17,500 nucleotides of DNA, taken from the NCBI GenBank assembly GCA_034096865.1, contig JAWQFJ010017052.1:20001-37500 (forward strand), given 5' to 3'. The notes under the pieces are model-generated. The model searched no databases, was not told the origin of the DNA, and worked only from the letters and a program-made list of their open reading frames with translations. Shown here in pieces: positions 1 to 7,758 of this stretch (position 1 is the first letter of the stretch; the number at the start of each line of letters is the position of its first letter). Made by a program: the position numbers and the translations under genes. The stretch comes from Theodoxus fluviatilis. Its lineage: Eukaryota; Mollusca; Gastropoda; Cycloneritida; Neritidae.

Positions 1-852
1 GATTAGAAGTGACACAAAACAGCAAAACATGGCCTCCCTAAAAACAGAGCACAACATTGGACTACAGGCACAAAAGAATACAGAGGATTAAAATTGCCTT
101 CAGGTTCTCAATCACATGCAAAGCTCCATGCAATATAGCGTTCTTTCACAGAAATGTTAGGCACAACCAGTGTTCAACTTGTACTACTCCCAAACGATAT
201 TTGCTACAGCTGATACCATGGTTTCAAAAGAATTGTCCCCGCCCCCCCCCCCCCCCCCCCCCTCCCCCCTCCCCTCCCCTCCCCAGTGACAACGGGAGTA
301 AAAGAAAGTGGCAGTTCACCATTCCTTTTTACGATTAATTAAAGCGTAAAATTTATGGCGTCTCTTGCATGTCAAAAGGAGGACAAATAATAGCAGCGGC
401 GCGTGCTGACAAAATTAAGCCTCAATCGTATGACAGTCGTAGAAGTGCCACAGTGGAACCACAGTTAGTTGACCTTGGACTGATCATTGCACGAGGGAGT
501 TTCCCAGCCATTATCATTTAATCAAAAGACATTTTATGCGAACAAAATGCTAACACGAAAAAATAATAACTTTGCAGAGACAGGCATGGAAAAAAAACAC
601 ATTCCTCTGGTTGTAACTTGTACCAGTCTGAAGTTAACTCAGTCACTGAAAGTGAAATTTCTATGTCAACCACCTGTCGAATCCACGCGACAAGTGATCA
701 AAACTCGCGTCAAACGCCCACCAAGCATATAAGAGGATATGGAATTATCCATTTGTGAAAATTGCTATTACCTTTGAGTTTTACGGGGTTGTCGATACCA
801 TCATCACAGTCAGGCCACCTCTCTGTGACTGTGTAACCTGACGTGAACTCAC
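1..852. other. Non-coding stretch, no gene recognised
   Basis: I see no convincing coding exon, RNA gene or transposon end here. The short open frames have no family resemblance. The only strong structure is the poly-C/pyrimidine tract listed separately. If the minus-strand first exon proposed at 853-909 is real, this stretch would be the start of its first intron. Confidence 0.4.
237..284. repeat. Poly-C / CCCCT pyrimidine tract
   Basis: A nearly pure C tract with a 21-base C run (242-262), followed by CCCCCCT and CCCCT units. The minus strand is a G-run tract able to form a quadruplex. It makes the proline-rich part of a spurious short plus-strand frame. Homopolymer length here is likely to be unreliable in the assembly. 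Confidence 0.9.
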
Positions 853-909
853 CGGCGGCAAAAGAACTGGCTCACTGCACTGTTGACTAGAGTGACCTCC
901 CGTTGACAT
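853..909 (-). CDS. Candidate first coding exon, unknown product
   Basis: On the minus strand an ATG at 909 opens 19 codons (MSTGGHSSQQCSEPVLLPP). They end exactly at a strong splice donor, GCCG|GTGAGT, at 853/852, which leaves phase 0. The sequence just upstream (910-960) is richer in CpG than its surroundings and includes GCCGCGG and CGAGCGCGC, as expected near a start site. I do not recognise the peptide. Without splicing the frame continues to a stop after about 42 codons. The Kolobok-like element at 977 lies only 68 bp upstream of the ATG, so it would sit in the promoter or 5' UTR. The evidence is the donor, the ATG and base composition only. It could be chance. Confidence 0.25.
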
Positions 910-1920
910 TTCGGGCTGTGCTGTGAGCTGCCGCGGGTAAACTTTCGAGCGCGCAACCTAAACTGAAAAGTTTTAAGGCAAGACACTACTAGGAAGCATG
1001 AAATTTTTAGATATGTTTATTGAAATTTTTTTTGTTTCATTGGCATGAAAGAACTCATAACAGTTAATCAAAACATCAAAGTTTGACAGTAATTAGAATT
1101 ATGGGTAATCCAAAATGGCCGCCTAACATGCAAAAATATGCAAATTTCTGTATCTTTTTAAATTTCTATAACTTCTTAACTACTTGATATTTCTTGAAAA
1201 TTCTTTTTGCATTAAAATTGTACACTCTTTATCTTTAAATGTACAGAAGATTATGTTTGTAATGCAAAAAGTAAAAAAATTGTACTTATTGCTTCCACAT
1301 CAATATCCGAATTGCAGATAAAGTAGGTTCAACATCAAAGACAAAAAATCATATCTGGCCAAATAATCAGTTTACAGCAAAAAGTGTCTGTATGTTCTTA
1401 AATTATTATACATGTAACATACCTGCAAAATTACAAGTCATCATCATCATCCTGTGATGAGTTTTAGTAATTAATTGATTTGAACTCTATGAAAAAAACA
1501 CATTTTGAGAAAATGGCAAAAACAACTTTTAGTCATGCATAAGTCCTTCTAAAACTATCCATCATGGCTAAAACTTGTTTCATTTATTCATACATTCATC
1601 CAGCAGGACTACACATGCTAAAAAAATGAAACTGAACTTACAGTTTCCAGTTTTTAGTGTTTTTGTGCAGTGAGTACAAAAAAATGCAGGGATGGAAAAG
1701 TTCATGCTCAAGAGGAAAGGATCAGCCCTACTACTACACAGGAAATGCCAAGGTCAATAAAGGCAACTTCAGAGACACATGCTGTGAATGAGTCAACAAC
1801 AAGTCAGTTTGCCATTCCAGCACCATAGGTTTCCCCTTCTTCTTCCTCCTGAAGCCTCCTCTTCTGATGCCTTGAGTTGAAGGCATGAAGCCACATACTG
1901 ACATAGTGTAGGCGCTGTTG

Positions 1921-2394
1921 CTATGCCTGAACAGAGGCTGCCACATTAGCTTTCTTCATTCTTCTGGCATCACAGGCTCCACATTTCAAGCAAAGTTTTC
2001 TGGCTAAGCCATTGTCTTCATCGTATAGTATGCTGAAGGTGAGACCAGACCGAAAACAGTTCGGGCAAAGAACATCGTTCATTAGTTCACTCAGCTGATC
2101 TAAGTGCACGTTGACCCACTTATGATCGGTTTCAATCGGCTGCTTCGCTTCTGCCTGCATCATCTGTATCTTCCTCCTTGATGCCGATGTGTTTGAAGTT
2201 TCTTCCGGAATCGAGGCAGTTGAGATGGAGGGACGAGGAGGCAGCAATCGCGATGGCACTGTCAACGCAGGCGTTGACGAAGTAGAACTAGACTTTCGAC
2301 CTTGACCGCGAAGTATTTTCGAGGTGCGTGCAGCCGAAAGCTGCTCTCTTCGCCCACTATTTTTCGGTCGCGGCATAATGTTGAGTTTATTCAC
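1921..2394 (-). CDS. Zinc-ribbon N-terminal fragment of a transposon protein
   Basis: A 157-residue frame inside the TTAA-flanked element. Residues 1-90 are basic and Ser/Pro-rich (MPRPKNSGRR from Met7, then a Ser/Thr linker). Met7 has a better start context (A at -3) than Met1 and is the likelier start. Residues 110-141 form a zinc-ribbon pattern, CPNC at 110-113 and CLKCGAC at 135-141, about 20 residues apart. From memory, large animal transposase-like proteins of the mutator-like-domain type have a similar module before their catalytic part. A TAG ends the frame at 1921-1923. The same frame then stays open for 38 more codons to a TGA, with the run YGAGMAN at its end, so the protein looks prematurely stopped and truncated. 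No catalytic DDE core is visible. It may be a relic, or a short DNA-binding protein made by a non-autonomous element. Confidence 0.55.
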   Translation of the reverse strand: MNKLNIMPRPKNSGRREQLSAARTSKILRGQGRKSSSTSSTPALTVPSRLLPPRPSISTASIPEETSNTSASRRKIQMMQAEAKQPIETDHKWVNVHLDQLSELMNDVLCPNCFRSGLTFSILYDEDNGLARKLCLKCGACDARRMKKANVAASVQA

Positions 2395-2399
2395 TCATG

Positions 2400-2590
2400 G
2401 GCATTCTCTGATTGTTTGATTGAAGTCGAATTTATTCGATTTGGTGCAAAACATAAACTAACTGAGAGAATTAGCGTTGAAGCGGCAGCCATGTTTACGA
2501 TGCATTGTGGGCCAGGGAATCCTCGCTTTGGAGTCTCTGATTGGTTGAAACAAGTGGAATTCCCTCTCTAAGCTCAATGATTGGCTAGTG
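2400..2590 (-). promoter_or_regulatory. Possible promoter of the Kolobok-like ORF
   Basis: Upstream of the minus-strand start codon there are two ATTGG motifs (2540-2544 and 2580-2584), which read CCAAT on the coding strand, and a third partial one near 2413. They lie about 150-190 bp before the ATG. CCAAT boxes are common in metazoan promoters. No TATA box is evident. The support is motif spacing only. Confidence 0.22.
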
Positions 2591-2960
2591 AGTTTGCAAA
2601 CAACCCTGTGTACGCTGTTTGAAATCATCAACTAAAAATAGACCACTATAGTTGGCGGAGTGATTTCCCTTGCTGTGCTCGATCGAAAAGACGAGCTTTC
2701 CAACGGTACCGGGCGTGAACCTCTTCGTAGAATAGATCGAAAGTTACAATTTTTCCAAAAGTCATAAAATACGATGCATCAATGACGTTTTTAACGTTTT
2801 TTACGAGGAGTGATGTTTTTAAAAGCCATTTTATTCAACTAATTATCGAATGACAGGTCGAAAAAAACACGTGGGAGCATTTGCAAGTGTTTGAACTACT
2901 CAAAACTGATGTTATCTCAAAAACGTCCAGATATGAAATTTTCCCAACTTTTCGACCCGT

Positions 2961-2980
2961 GTCTTGCCTTAAGGCAAGAC
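2961..2980. repeat. Perfect 20-bp palindrome at the element junction
   Basis: GTCTTGCCTTAAGGCAAGAC equals its own reverse complement. Its left half is the right terminus of the TTAA-flanked element, the centre is the TTAA target site, and the right half (2973-2980) repeats the element terminus outside the element. Confidence 0.85.
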
Positions 2981-3208
2981 TGCCATGTAGGTCACAGATG
3001 TTGCACCAGTCAGAACTCGGCTGCAGCGGTCTAACTGTAGAAAGCGATTCCAGAGCAGAGAGAGTGGAAACAGATCGTCCTTCAATGGTTCGAATGGAAA
3101 TGCAACTAGATATGTTGGCGCTGTAGGGATTCCACAAGAGTATTCCCCGGAAACGCGTGCAACTTTGAACTTTTTGTTCACCAAGCGGCTTTTGACCAGT
3201 TTGCCCAC

Positions 3209-3706
3209 GTGTGTAGTGCCCTCAGGCTCATGCGCACGCTGGCCATCTCCGTATTCTTGTATGCATGCGAGTCCTGGACACTCACATCTGAACTACAGAG
3301 ACGGATACAAGCCTTGGAAATGATATGCTACCGCAAGATTCTGAACATCTCATATAAAGACCATGTCACGAATGAGGAAGTCAGCAACAGGATCAGGAGA
3401 GCATTTGGACAGTACGAAGACCTGCTCTCAATCGTGAAAAGCAGAAAGCTGAAGTGGTACGGTCACGTGTCAAGAGGCAGTGGGCTGGCCAAGACCATCC
3501 TGCAAGGTACCGTACCAGGTGGGAGAAGGAGAGGAAGGCAGAGAAAGTGGTGGGAAGACAACACCAAAGAGTGGACAGGCTTGACCTTTGCTGACTCACA
3601 GCGAGCCACGGAGGATAGAGGTCGATGGAGGAAGATTGTCCGAAAGTCAGCAGTGGTGCCTCAACAACCCATCTCAGGGTTATTTACTTCATTATCTCTT
3701 ATGTAA
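3209..3706 (+). pseudogene. LINE reverse transcriptase C-terminal fragment
   Basis: An uninterrupted frame of 165 residues. From about residue 6 it matches a well-known retrotransposon tail: LRLMRTLAISVFLYACESWT, then a segment with RIQALEMICYRKILNISYKD, then KLKWYGHVSR and PGGRRRGRQRKWWEDN. These lie C-terminal to the catalytic palm, around the thumb and the distal region. The YADD polymerase motif and the N-terminal endonuclease are absent because the copy is 5' truncated, so it cannot act by itself. The lack of stops or frameshifts suggests a fairly recent insertion. The first five residues come from flanking DNA, as do the last dozen or so. I annotate it as a pseudogene fragment, not as a gene. 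Confidence 0.8.
3224..3685 (+). mobile_element. 5'-truncated LINE (non-LTR retrotransposon), 3' end
   Basis: The sequence from AGGCTCATGCGCACG (about 3224) encodes the extreme C-terminal part of a LINE reverse transcriptase of the type common in marine invertebrates and fish. The similarity stops abruptly on the left, as expected for 5' truncation during target-primed reverse transcription. The right limit, near 3685, is set by where the protein departs from the family ending (after KSAVVPQQP) and is approximate. No poly-A tail or target duplication could be identified. The clade (RTE-like or another) cannot be settled from this fragment. Confidence 0.8.
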
Positions 3707-4140
3707 ACAATCTTCGTCCCACTGCACACAATCTCATGCCATCATGGCATTTTCCATGGCGTGGTTAACGAAATTTGCAACCAAGGCCTCTAATGCTTTA
3801 TGCTTCGCCATTGCAACTACGCACGGTCGACTGCGCGCAAGGGTCAGGAGGCCAACGCACACAGCACACACCACACGTTGTTCTCGGCCATCCCTAGCTG
3901 TGGCTGCTGACTCAACATATCAAAATGTGAGACGAGTCATGATTGTTGTAGGACCTGAATGGGGTGGGGGTGGGCATGGTTGCTTGCTGGTGATGGCTTG
4001 AGGCAGGCTGCACAGGCAGGGTGAACGACATCGGGATGGTTTTGATTATTCCTTTATTTGGCTCGCGAGAGGTTACATTGGCCAGAGACAATTCCCAACG
4101 CGGCTATTTCTGCCACTCTCGGCCGCTCTGCCACGCTCTA
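3690..4140. other. Unassigned spacer
   Basis: Between the LINE end and the CT repeat I found no coding signal, no inverted termini and no RNA gene. Open frames here have unremarkable composition and change frame freely. A short G-rich tract (GGGGTGGGGGTGGG) lies near 3960-3974. Confidence 0.4.
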
Positions 4141-4143
4141 CCA

Positions 4144-4165
4144 TTCTGTCACGATCTGCTCAATG

Positions 4166-4223
<58 letters not shown>

Positions 4224-4251
4224 TCATTCTGTCACGCTCTGCCCAGTGCCA

Positions 4252-4300
<49 letters not shown>

Positions 4301-4309
4301 TCTCTCTCT
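4144..4309. repeat. (CT)n microsatellite with duplicated flank
   Basis: Two (CT)n tracts (about 4167-4210, with an ATCT interlude to about 4224, and about 4254-4309). Each is preceded by a similar unit of the form ATTCTGTCACG.TCTGC (from about 4144 and about 4227). The locus therefore appears to be a duplicated flank-plus-CT segment of about 84 bp. Serine/leucine-rich open frames across it are artefacts of the dinucleotide. Confidence 0.9.
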
Positions 4310-4752
4310 GCCGCGCTCGGCCACGCTGTGCCAAGGTCTGCGCCCTACTTGTCCTAATTATACACAAAAGACACGGACTTCAGCGAAGACAGGCACCACA
4401 CTAATTAAAGCTGTGCTTCCCTATCAGTATCAAGCTTTGACTGTGAATAACAACAGAAATGAATGGCAACTCTCACTCCAGCAGACGGGACAAATGTCAG
4501 TCTACTTTCTGGTCAAAGAGCGATATTGAAAAGAGATTTTGTATTTAACAAAGTTGCAGATTAGCACTTGTGGCGCCAAGATGAATCCAACGTCTCATTA
4601 TCAAAGTCTGCCAGAAGCATCCTTCATAGCTCATGCAGTGCAGAGGGCAACATATAAGACAGTTCATAAGGACTATATGACAATACTGAATATGGTTGCA
4701 ATCGAAGGTATCCAAAACGTATAAAGTATAAAACTGTACATGTATCATAATC

Positions 4753-4990
4753 AAACTGGTAACTGGACCATCCACTTGTTGAAAAAAGAGAGATGGGGAT
4801 TCACCTCCTCATCGTTATCTTTAGGTCGGCTTGAAGGACATTTGCTGTACATGTCACACACATTCTCCAAATATACAGCAGCGGGCTGCATCGGTTCCAC
4901 CAATAGGGGTGGTGCTCTCTTATGACGTATCTCTAGAGTAATTGCTGCCCCAGAAGACCTAGCTGATGAAAACTCTTTCACGTAACCGTG
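4753..4990 (-). CDS. Unidentified minus-strand open frame beside the hAT element
   Basis: Minus-strand frame with a peptide-like composition, including VCDMYSKCPSSRPKDNDEE. A usable splice donor GAG|GTGAAT follows at about 4797/4796. The frame is open across the hAT insertion point: joining 7077-7109 to 4984 and below, counting the ACCGTG duplication once, gives one uninterrupted frame. That frame starts just after a possible acceptor CTACTAG at 7110-7116. It may be a host exon split by the transposon. I do not recognise the protein, and an open run of under 90 codons can occur by chance. Confidence 0.2.
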
Positions 4991-5199
4991 CAGACCTGTT
5001 TACCATAAGTTGTGCAAAATAGGGAGATGGGGACTCAAAAATAGGGAGATTTCAATCAAAAGAGGGAGATTTTTATTTTTAGCCCTTACAGCGGTGCTAA
5101 AACACGAGCAAATTAGGCAAACATGCACACCTTTCATTAACTTTGAGATTGCTGATGAATTGTTACAGATAGACACATAAAGTAATAACACAAAATGCT

Positions 5200-6000
5200 T
5201 GAAATTGAATGAACAATATTTCGGTGTGCAGTTTATAGTCTTTATTCAAATCCTGATTTTTTTCGGTCAAATTTTATATGGTAAACATTTGTGGGTTTTT
5301 CACTCCTTGAACCAAAATACATGTGACCTTGACCCAAGGTCAAGGTCATCCAAGGTCATGCAACACAAAGCTGTTAATTCAAGACATAGGAAGCACAATG
5401 GTGCTTATTGGCACTTTCTACCATGAGATATAGTCACTTTTAGTGGTTCACTACCCCATTTTGGTCACATTTCATAAGGGTCAAAGTGACCTTGACCTTG
5501 ATGAAATGTGGCCAAATGTGTCTTATGATGAAAGTATAACATGTGTACTACAATGTTATGAAGTTTGGAACAGTTATCTTCCATAGTTCAGGGGCAAGGT
5601 CGCTTCAAAATATGTATACAATCCAACTTTGAAGAGCTCCTGTGACCTTGACCTTAAAGCAAGGTCAACCAAACTGGTATCAAAAGATAGGGCTTACTTT
5701 GCCCTATATACCATATATAGGTCAGGTATGCAATCTCAAAAACTTCAGAGAAAATTGAGAAAATGTGAAAAATGGCTGTTTTTTAGACAACATTTATGGC
5801 CCCTGCGACCTTGACCTTGAAGCAATGTCAAGTCACTATGTATTTTTTTTAGGCCTTGTCATCATACACCATCATGCCACATTTGGTATTGATAGACTTA
5901 ATAGTCTCTGAGAAAAATCCAACGTTAAAGTTTTCGGACGCCCGGACGCCCGGACGGACGAGTACATAGACTCACTTTTGCTTCGCATGTGAGTCAAAAA
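5200..6000 (+). mobile_element. Mollusc-type GACCTTGACC interspersed repeat
   Basis: The segment carries clusters of GACCTTGACC or its complement at about 5323-5359, 5486-5501, 5641-5669 and 5805-5821. It then has a CGGACGCC/CGGAC run (about 5935-5960) and a 3' hairpin: GACTCAC (5969-5975), a 13-nt loop, GTGAGTC (5989-5995), then AAAAA. I recall repeats with this architecture as abundant in molluscan genomes. No coding capacity is visible. The left limit is uncertain and could lie anywhere from about 5095 to 5300. The right limit (about 6000) is firm because of the hairpin and A tail. It is nested inside the hAT copy and is therefore younger than that insertion, unless it formed part of the original element. 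Confidence 0.65.
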
Positions 6001-6083
6001 CCCCCACCAAATCACTGGTGAAGGTAGGAGGCACATTCACACATACCAGTGTGTCCAATTGCGGGAAGCAGTCTCATCCAAAC

Positions 6084-6191
6084 CAGTGATCCAGTTTGCA
6101 TGAAACTTGAGAGTACATGCAGTAATCCACTCGCAATGAAATTTAAAGTACAACACAGTAATCCAGTTGCAAAAGTCAATTTACTCAGCGT
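6084..6191. repeat. Three imperfect 36-bp tandem repeats
   Basis: Units begin at 6084, 6120 and 6156 with CAGTGATCCAGTTTGCA, CAGTAATCCACTCGCA and CAGTAATCCAGTTGCA, spaced exactly 36 bp. The first two units stay similar over the full length (a GAAA block then AAGTACA or GAGTACA). They lie between the nested repeat and the transposase fragment inside the hAT element. Confidence 0.7.
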
Positions 6192-6269
6192 CAGAGTCGA
6201 TCTACGCGAGGAGTTTCGACTCGCCCATGAACGGCGCAATTGAATTAGTCGCGCTTACCACGATAAGGG

Positions 6270-6773
6270 TTAGATATGTGTACCATCCCAGGTCACAAAC
6301 TGCATAAAAATTGAATAAAAATCAGCTGAAAGTGGAATAAAAAACTCAGAAATCAGCTGAAACGCTGATAAGTCCCATCTCTGCTGGCACATTGTTGCCT
6401 CTGCCCTAGTCGTTGCATTCTCAAGCGAGTCAAGGTCGTCCACTGAAGCCTTCGGTGCAGTCACAAAAAATTTTCCTATGGATCCTGTACGTGCAGCTGC
6501 ATCGTCATTAGACTTGTGGACCTCCGATTTCAAGTGCTTAGAAATGTCATTCTTGCCTCCGTGGCTCACGTTGATGTCTTTTTTGCAGAACGTGCAAAAC
6601 GCGTGTGATTTCGAAATCCACTCAGCCTTCCACTTTGCGCTGTACTTTGCTCTCTTTCTGCTTCTGACAAGCGTGGACTTTCTTTTCTCATCCTCTGTGT
6701 CACGCTCACTGTCGGATTCAGAATCGGTTTCGCGAGTCTTTCTCTTTGCGTTTTCAATGGACGCCATCTTCAT
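6270..6773 (-). pseudogene. hAT transposase N-terminal fragment with BED-type zinc finger
   Basis: A 167-residue open frame starting about 300 bp inside the right end of the element. Residues 1-42 are acidic, then basic (a possible nuclear localisation region, VRSRKRAKY). Residues 43-90 fit the BED-like finger of large animal hAT-related proteins: KYSAKWKAEW, C60-x2-C63, HGGKNDISKH with H80, and H86. Residues about 120-128 (ATTRAEATM) fit the following helix of such proteins. After that the sequence departs from anything family-like, and the DDE core and C-terminal dimerisation domain are missing. The break near residue 128 is probably an internal deletion junction. The fragment could still bind DNA if expressed. 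Confidence 0.7.
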
Positions 6774-7083
6774 TGAGATCGGTCAAGCAAATGGCGGCTA
6801 TTCCAGGTTGTAAACTGGCTCTCGATTGGACGAAGGTCCTGACTCAACTAATCAAAACAATTGTACTGCAGATCTGCGGAATGACCTTCAGTGGCGCGGT
6901 AGAAAGTTCGGATCGTCATGTTAATGCTTCGGAAACGAAATAAACCTTTCAAAATTGTTCATTTTCGAGAGATCGGTGGGAAAAAAATCGGGAGATTTAC
7001 GAAGCTAGCGGGAGGTCGGGAGATAGGGTCTGAAATCGGGAGTCTCCCGCTAAAATCGGGAGAGTAAACAGGTCTGACCGTGT

Positions 7084-7295
7084 CTCATAGCTCTACAGCC
7101 ATTGGTGGGCTAGTAGAAACACCATAATTTGTCTCACTTTTTTTCCTTCACCCTGTTACAATATACATAGTGCAGAAAATATTAATATCAAGAGACCGCG
7201 CTTTCATAAACGTTAAATGATGAATGACTGAAGCTACATGTAGATCGATGATAGTAATCTCCCCATTGTGTACCCTTTTACCCTTTGTTAAACTA
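7084..7295. other. Unassigned AT-rich spacer
   Basis: Host-type spacer between the hAT element and the next inverted-repeat element. I see no gene. It is AT-rich with short T and A runs. The first 35 bp may belong to the minus-strand exon candidate interrupted by the hAT element. Confidence 0.4.
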
Positions 7296-7350
7296 TGGGC
7301 GCGTTTGTTAGGTGTAGAATCTCGAGAGAATCTCGAGGGCTAGGCGTTGA

Positions 7351-7606
7351 GCGCGTTTGTTAAGCAAGTGGCTCGCCTCGATGGCTAGACGAGGGCGAGC
7401 GAGACGTCGCACCTACGGCTAAAAAACGGTCAATCATCAATTGGCAAGGCGGAAATCCGAGAGAACATGAAGGCGTTTGTTAGGCATAGAATCTCGAGAT
7501 TCTCCCTCAATGGCTAGTCGAGGGAGAGCGAGATTGACGCTCCTACAGCTAAAAAAAAAACCCGGCTAATCATCAACTGGCAAGGCGGAAGTCCAAGAGA
7601 ACATGG
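7351..7606 (+). repeat. Tandem duplication of the element's 5' region
   Basis: Two diverged copies (7351-7470 and 7471-7606). Both run GCGTTTGTTA, then a GGCTAG..GAGGG.GAGCGAGA block, CTAC.GCTAAAAAA, CATCAA.TGGCAAGGCGGAA.TCC and GAGAACATG. Each copy ends with an ATG in the same context. Only the second ATG (7603) opens a reading frame of any length. The outermost TIR is a third partial copy of the first 12 bases. Confidence 0.75.
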
Positions 7607-7758
7607 CGCGAGAGTCGGCGAAGAAGTTGCCGATAGACGAAATAACTGACGATACAGATATCACAGCAGTTTTTTACATCATAGAACACACCATGGTGTC
7701 ATATCGAATGGCACGGGAACATTTTCAACGGAAAAAAGCAACCCGGGTTCAACTGTAG
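7603..7758 (+). CDS. Short ORF of the inverted-repeat element
   Basis: Fifty-one codons start at the ATG that closes the second tandem copy (MARESAKKLPIDEITDDTD onward) and end at TAG 7756-7758. After the stop the same frame stays open to a good splice donor, TTCAAG|GTACGT, near 7809. This could be a damaged first exon of a transposase or accessory gene. I do not recognise the product. The composition (charged, no low complexity) is protein-like. The rest of the element shows no continuation I could support. Confidence 0.3.
   Translation: MARESAKKLPIDEITDDTDITAVFYIIEHTMVSYRMAREHFQRKKATRVQL

Larger units (their letters stand above)
977..2968 (-). mobile_element. Kolobok-like DNA transposon (non-autonomous, TTAA target site)
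   Basis: The left end GGCAAGACAC (977-986) is the exact reverse complement of the right end GTGTCTTGCC (2959-2968). Each end is flanked by TTAA (973-976 and 2969-2972). TTAA duplication is a property of the piggyBac and Kolobok superfamilies, and termini beginning with GG fit Kolobok better than piggyBac. The element is 1992 bp and carries one minus-strand reading frame near its right end. The left 750 bp is AT-rich and shows no transposase core, so this is probably an internally deleted copy. The superfamily name is inferred from the ends and the target site; the terminal repeat match is only 10 bp. Confidence 0.6.
4991..7076 (-). mobile_element. hAT-like DNA transposon, internally deleted
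   Basis: Terminal inverted repeats are CAGACCTGTTTAC (4991-5003) and GTAAACAGGTCTG (7064-7076), an exact 13-bp match. ACCGTG occurs immediately outside both ends (4985-4990 and 7077-7082). The CAG start and the BED-finger protein inside are hAT characters. The identical direct repeat is 6 bp, not the usual 8 for hAT. Both ends carry repeated GGGAGAT motifs: ATAGGGAGAT on the left (5020-5075) and TCGGGAGAT on the right (6970-7062). Such subterminal repeats are typical transposase binding sites. Most of the transposase is gone and another repeat is nested inside, so the copy is not autonomous. Confidence 0.75.

Noticed and set aside
3086..3098. GGTTCGAATGG resembling a tRNA/SINE B box
   Set aside because: No A box at the right distance upstream and no cloverleaf can be drawn, so no tRNA or SINE is claimed.
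4058..4404. Ser/Leu-rich frames over the CT microsatellite
   Set aside because: Dinucleotide repeat translation with no unique coding sequence.
7351..7606. CRISPR-like direct repeats
   Set aside because: Only two long diverged copies without spacers, inside a eukaryotic transposon; no array structure.
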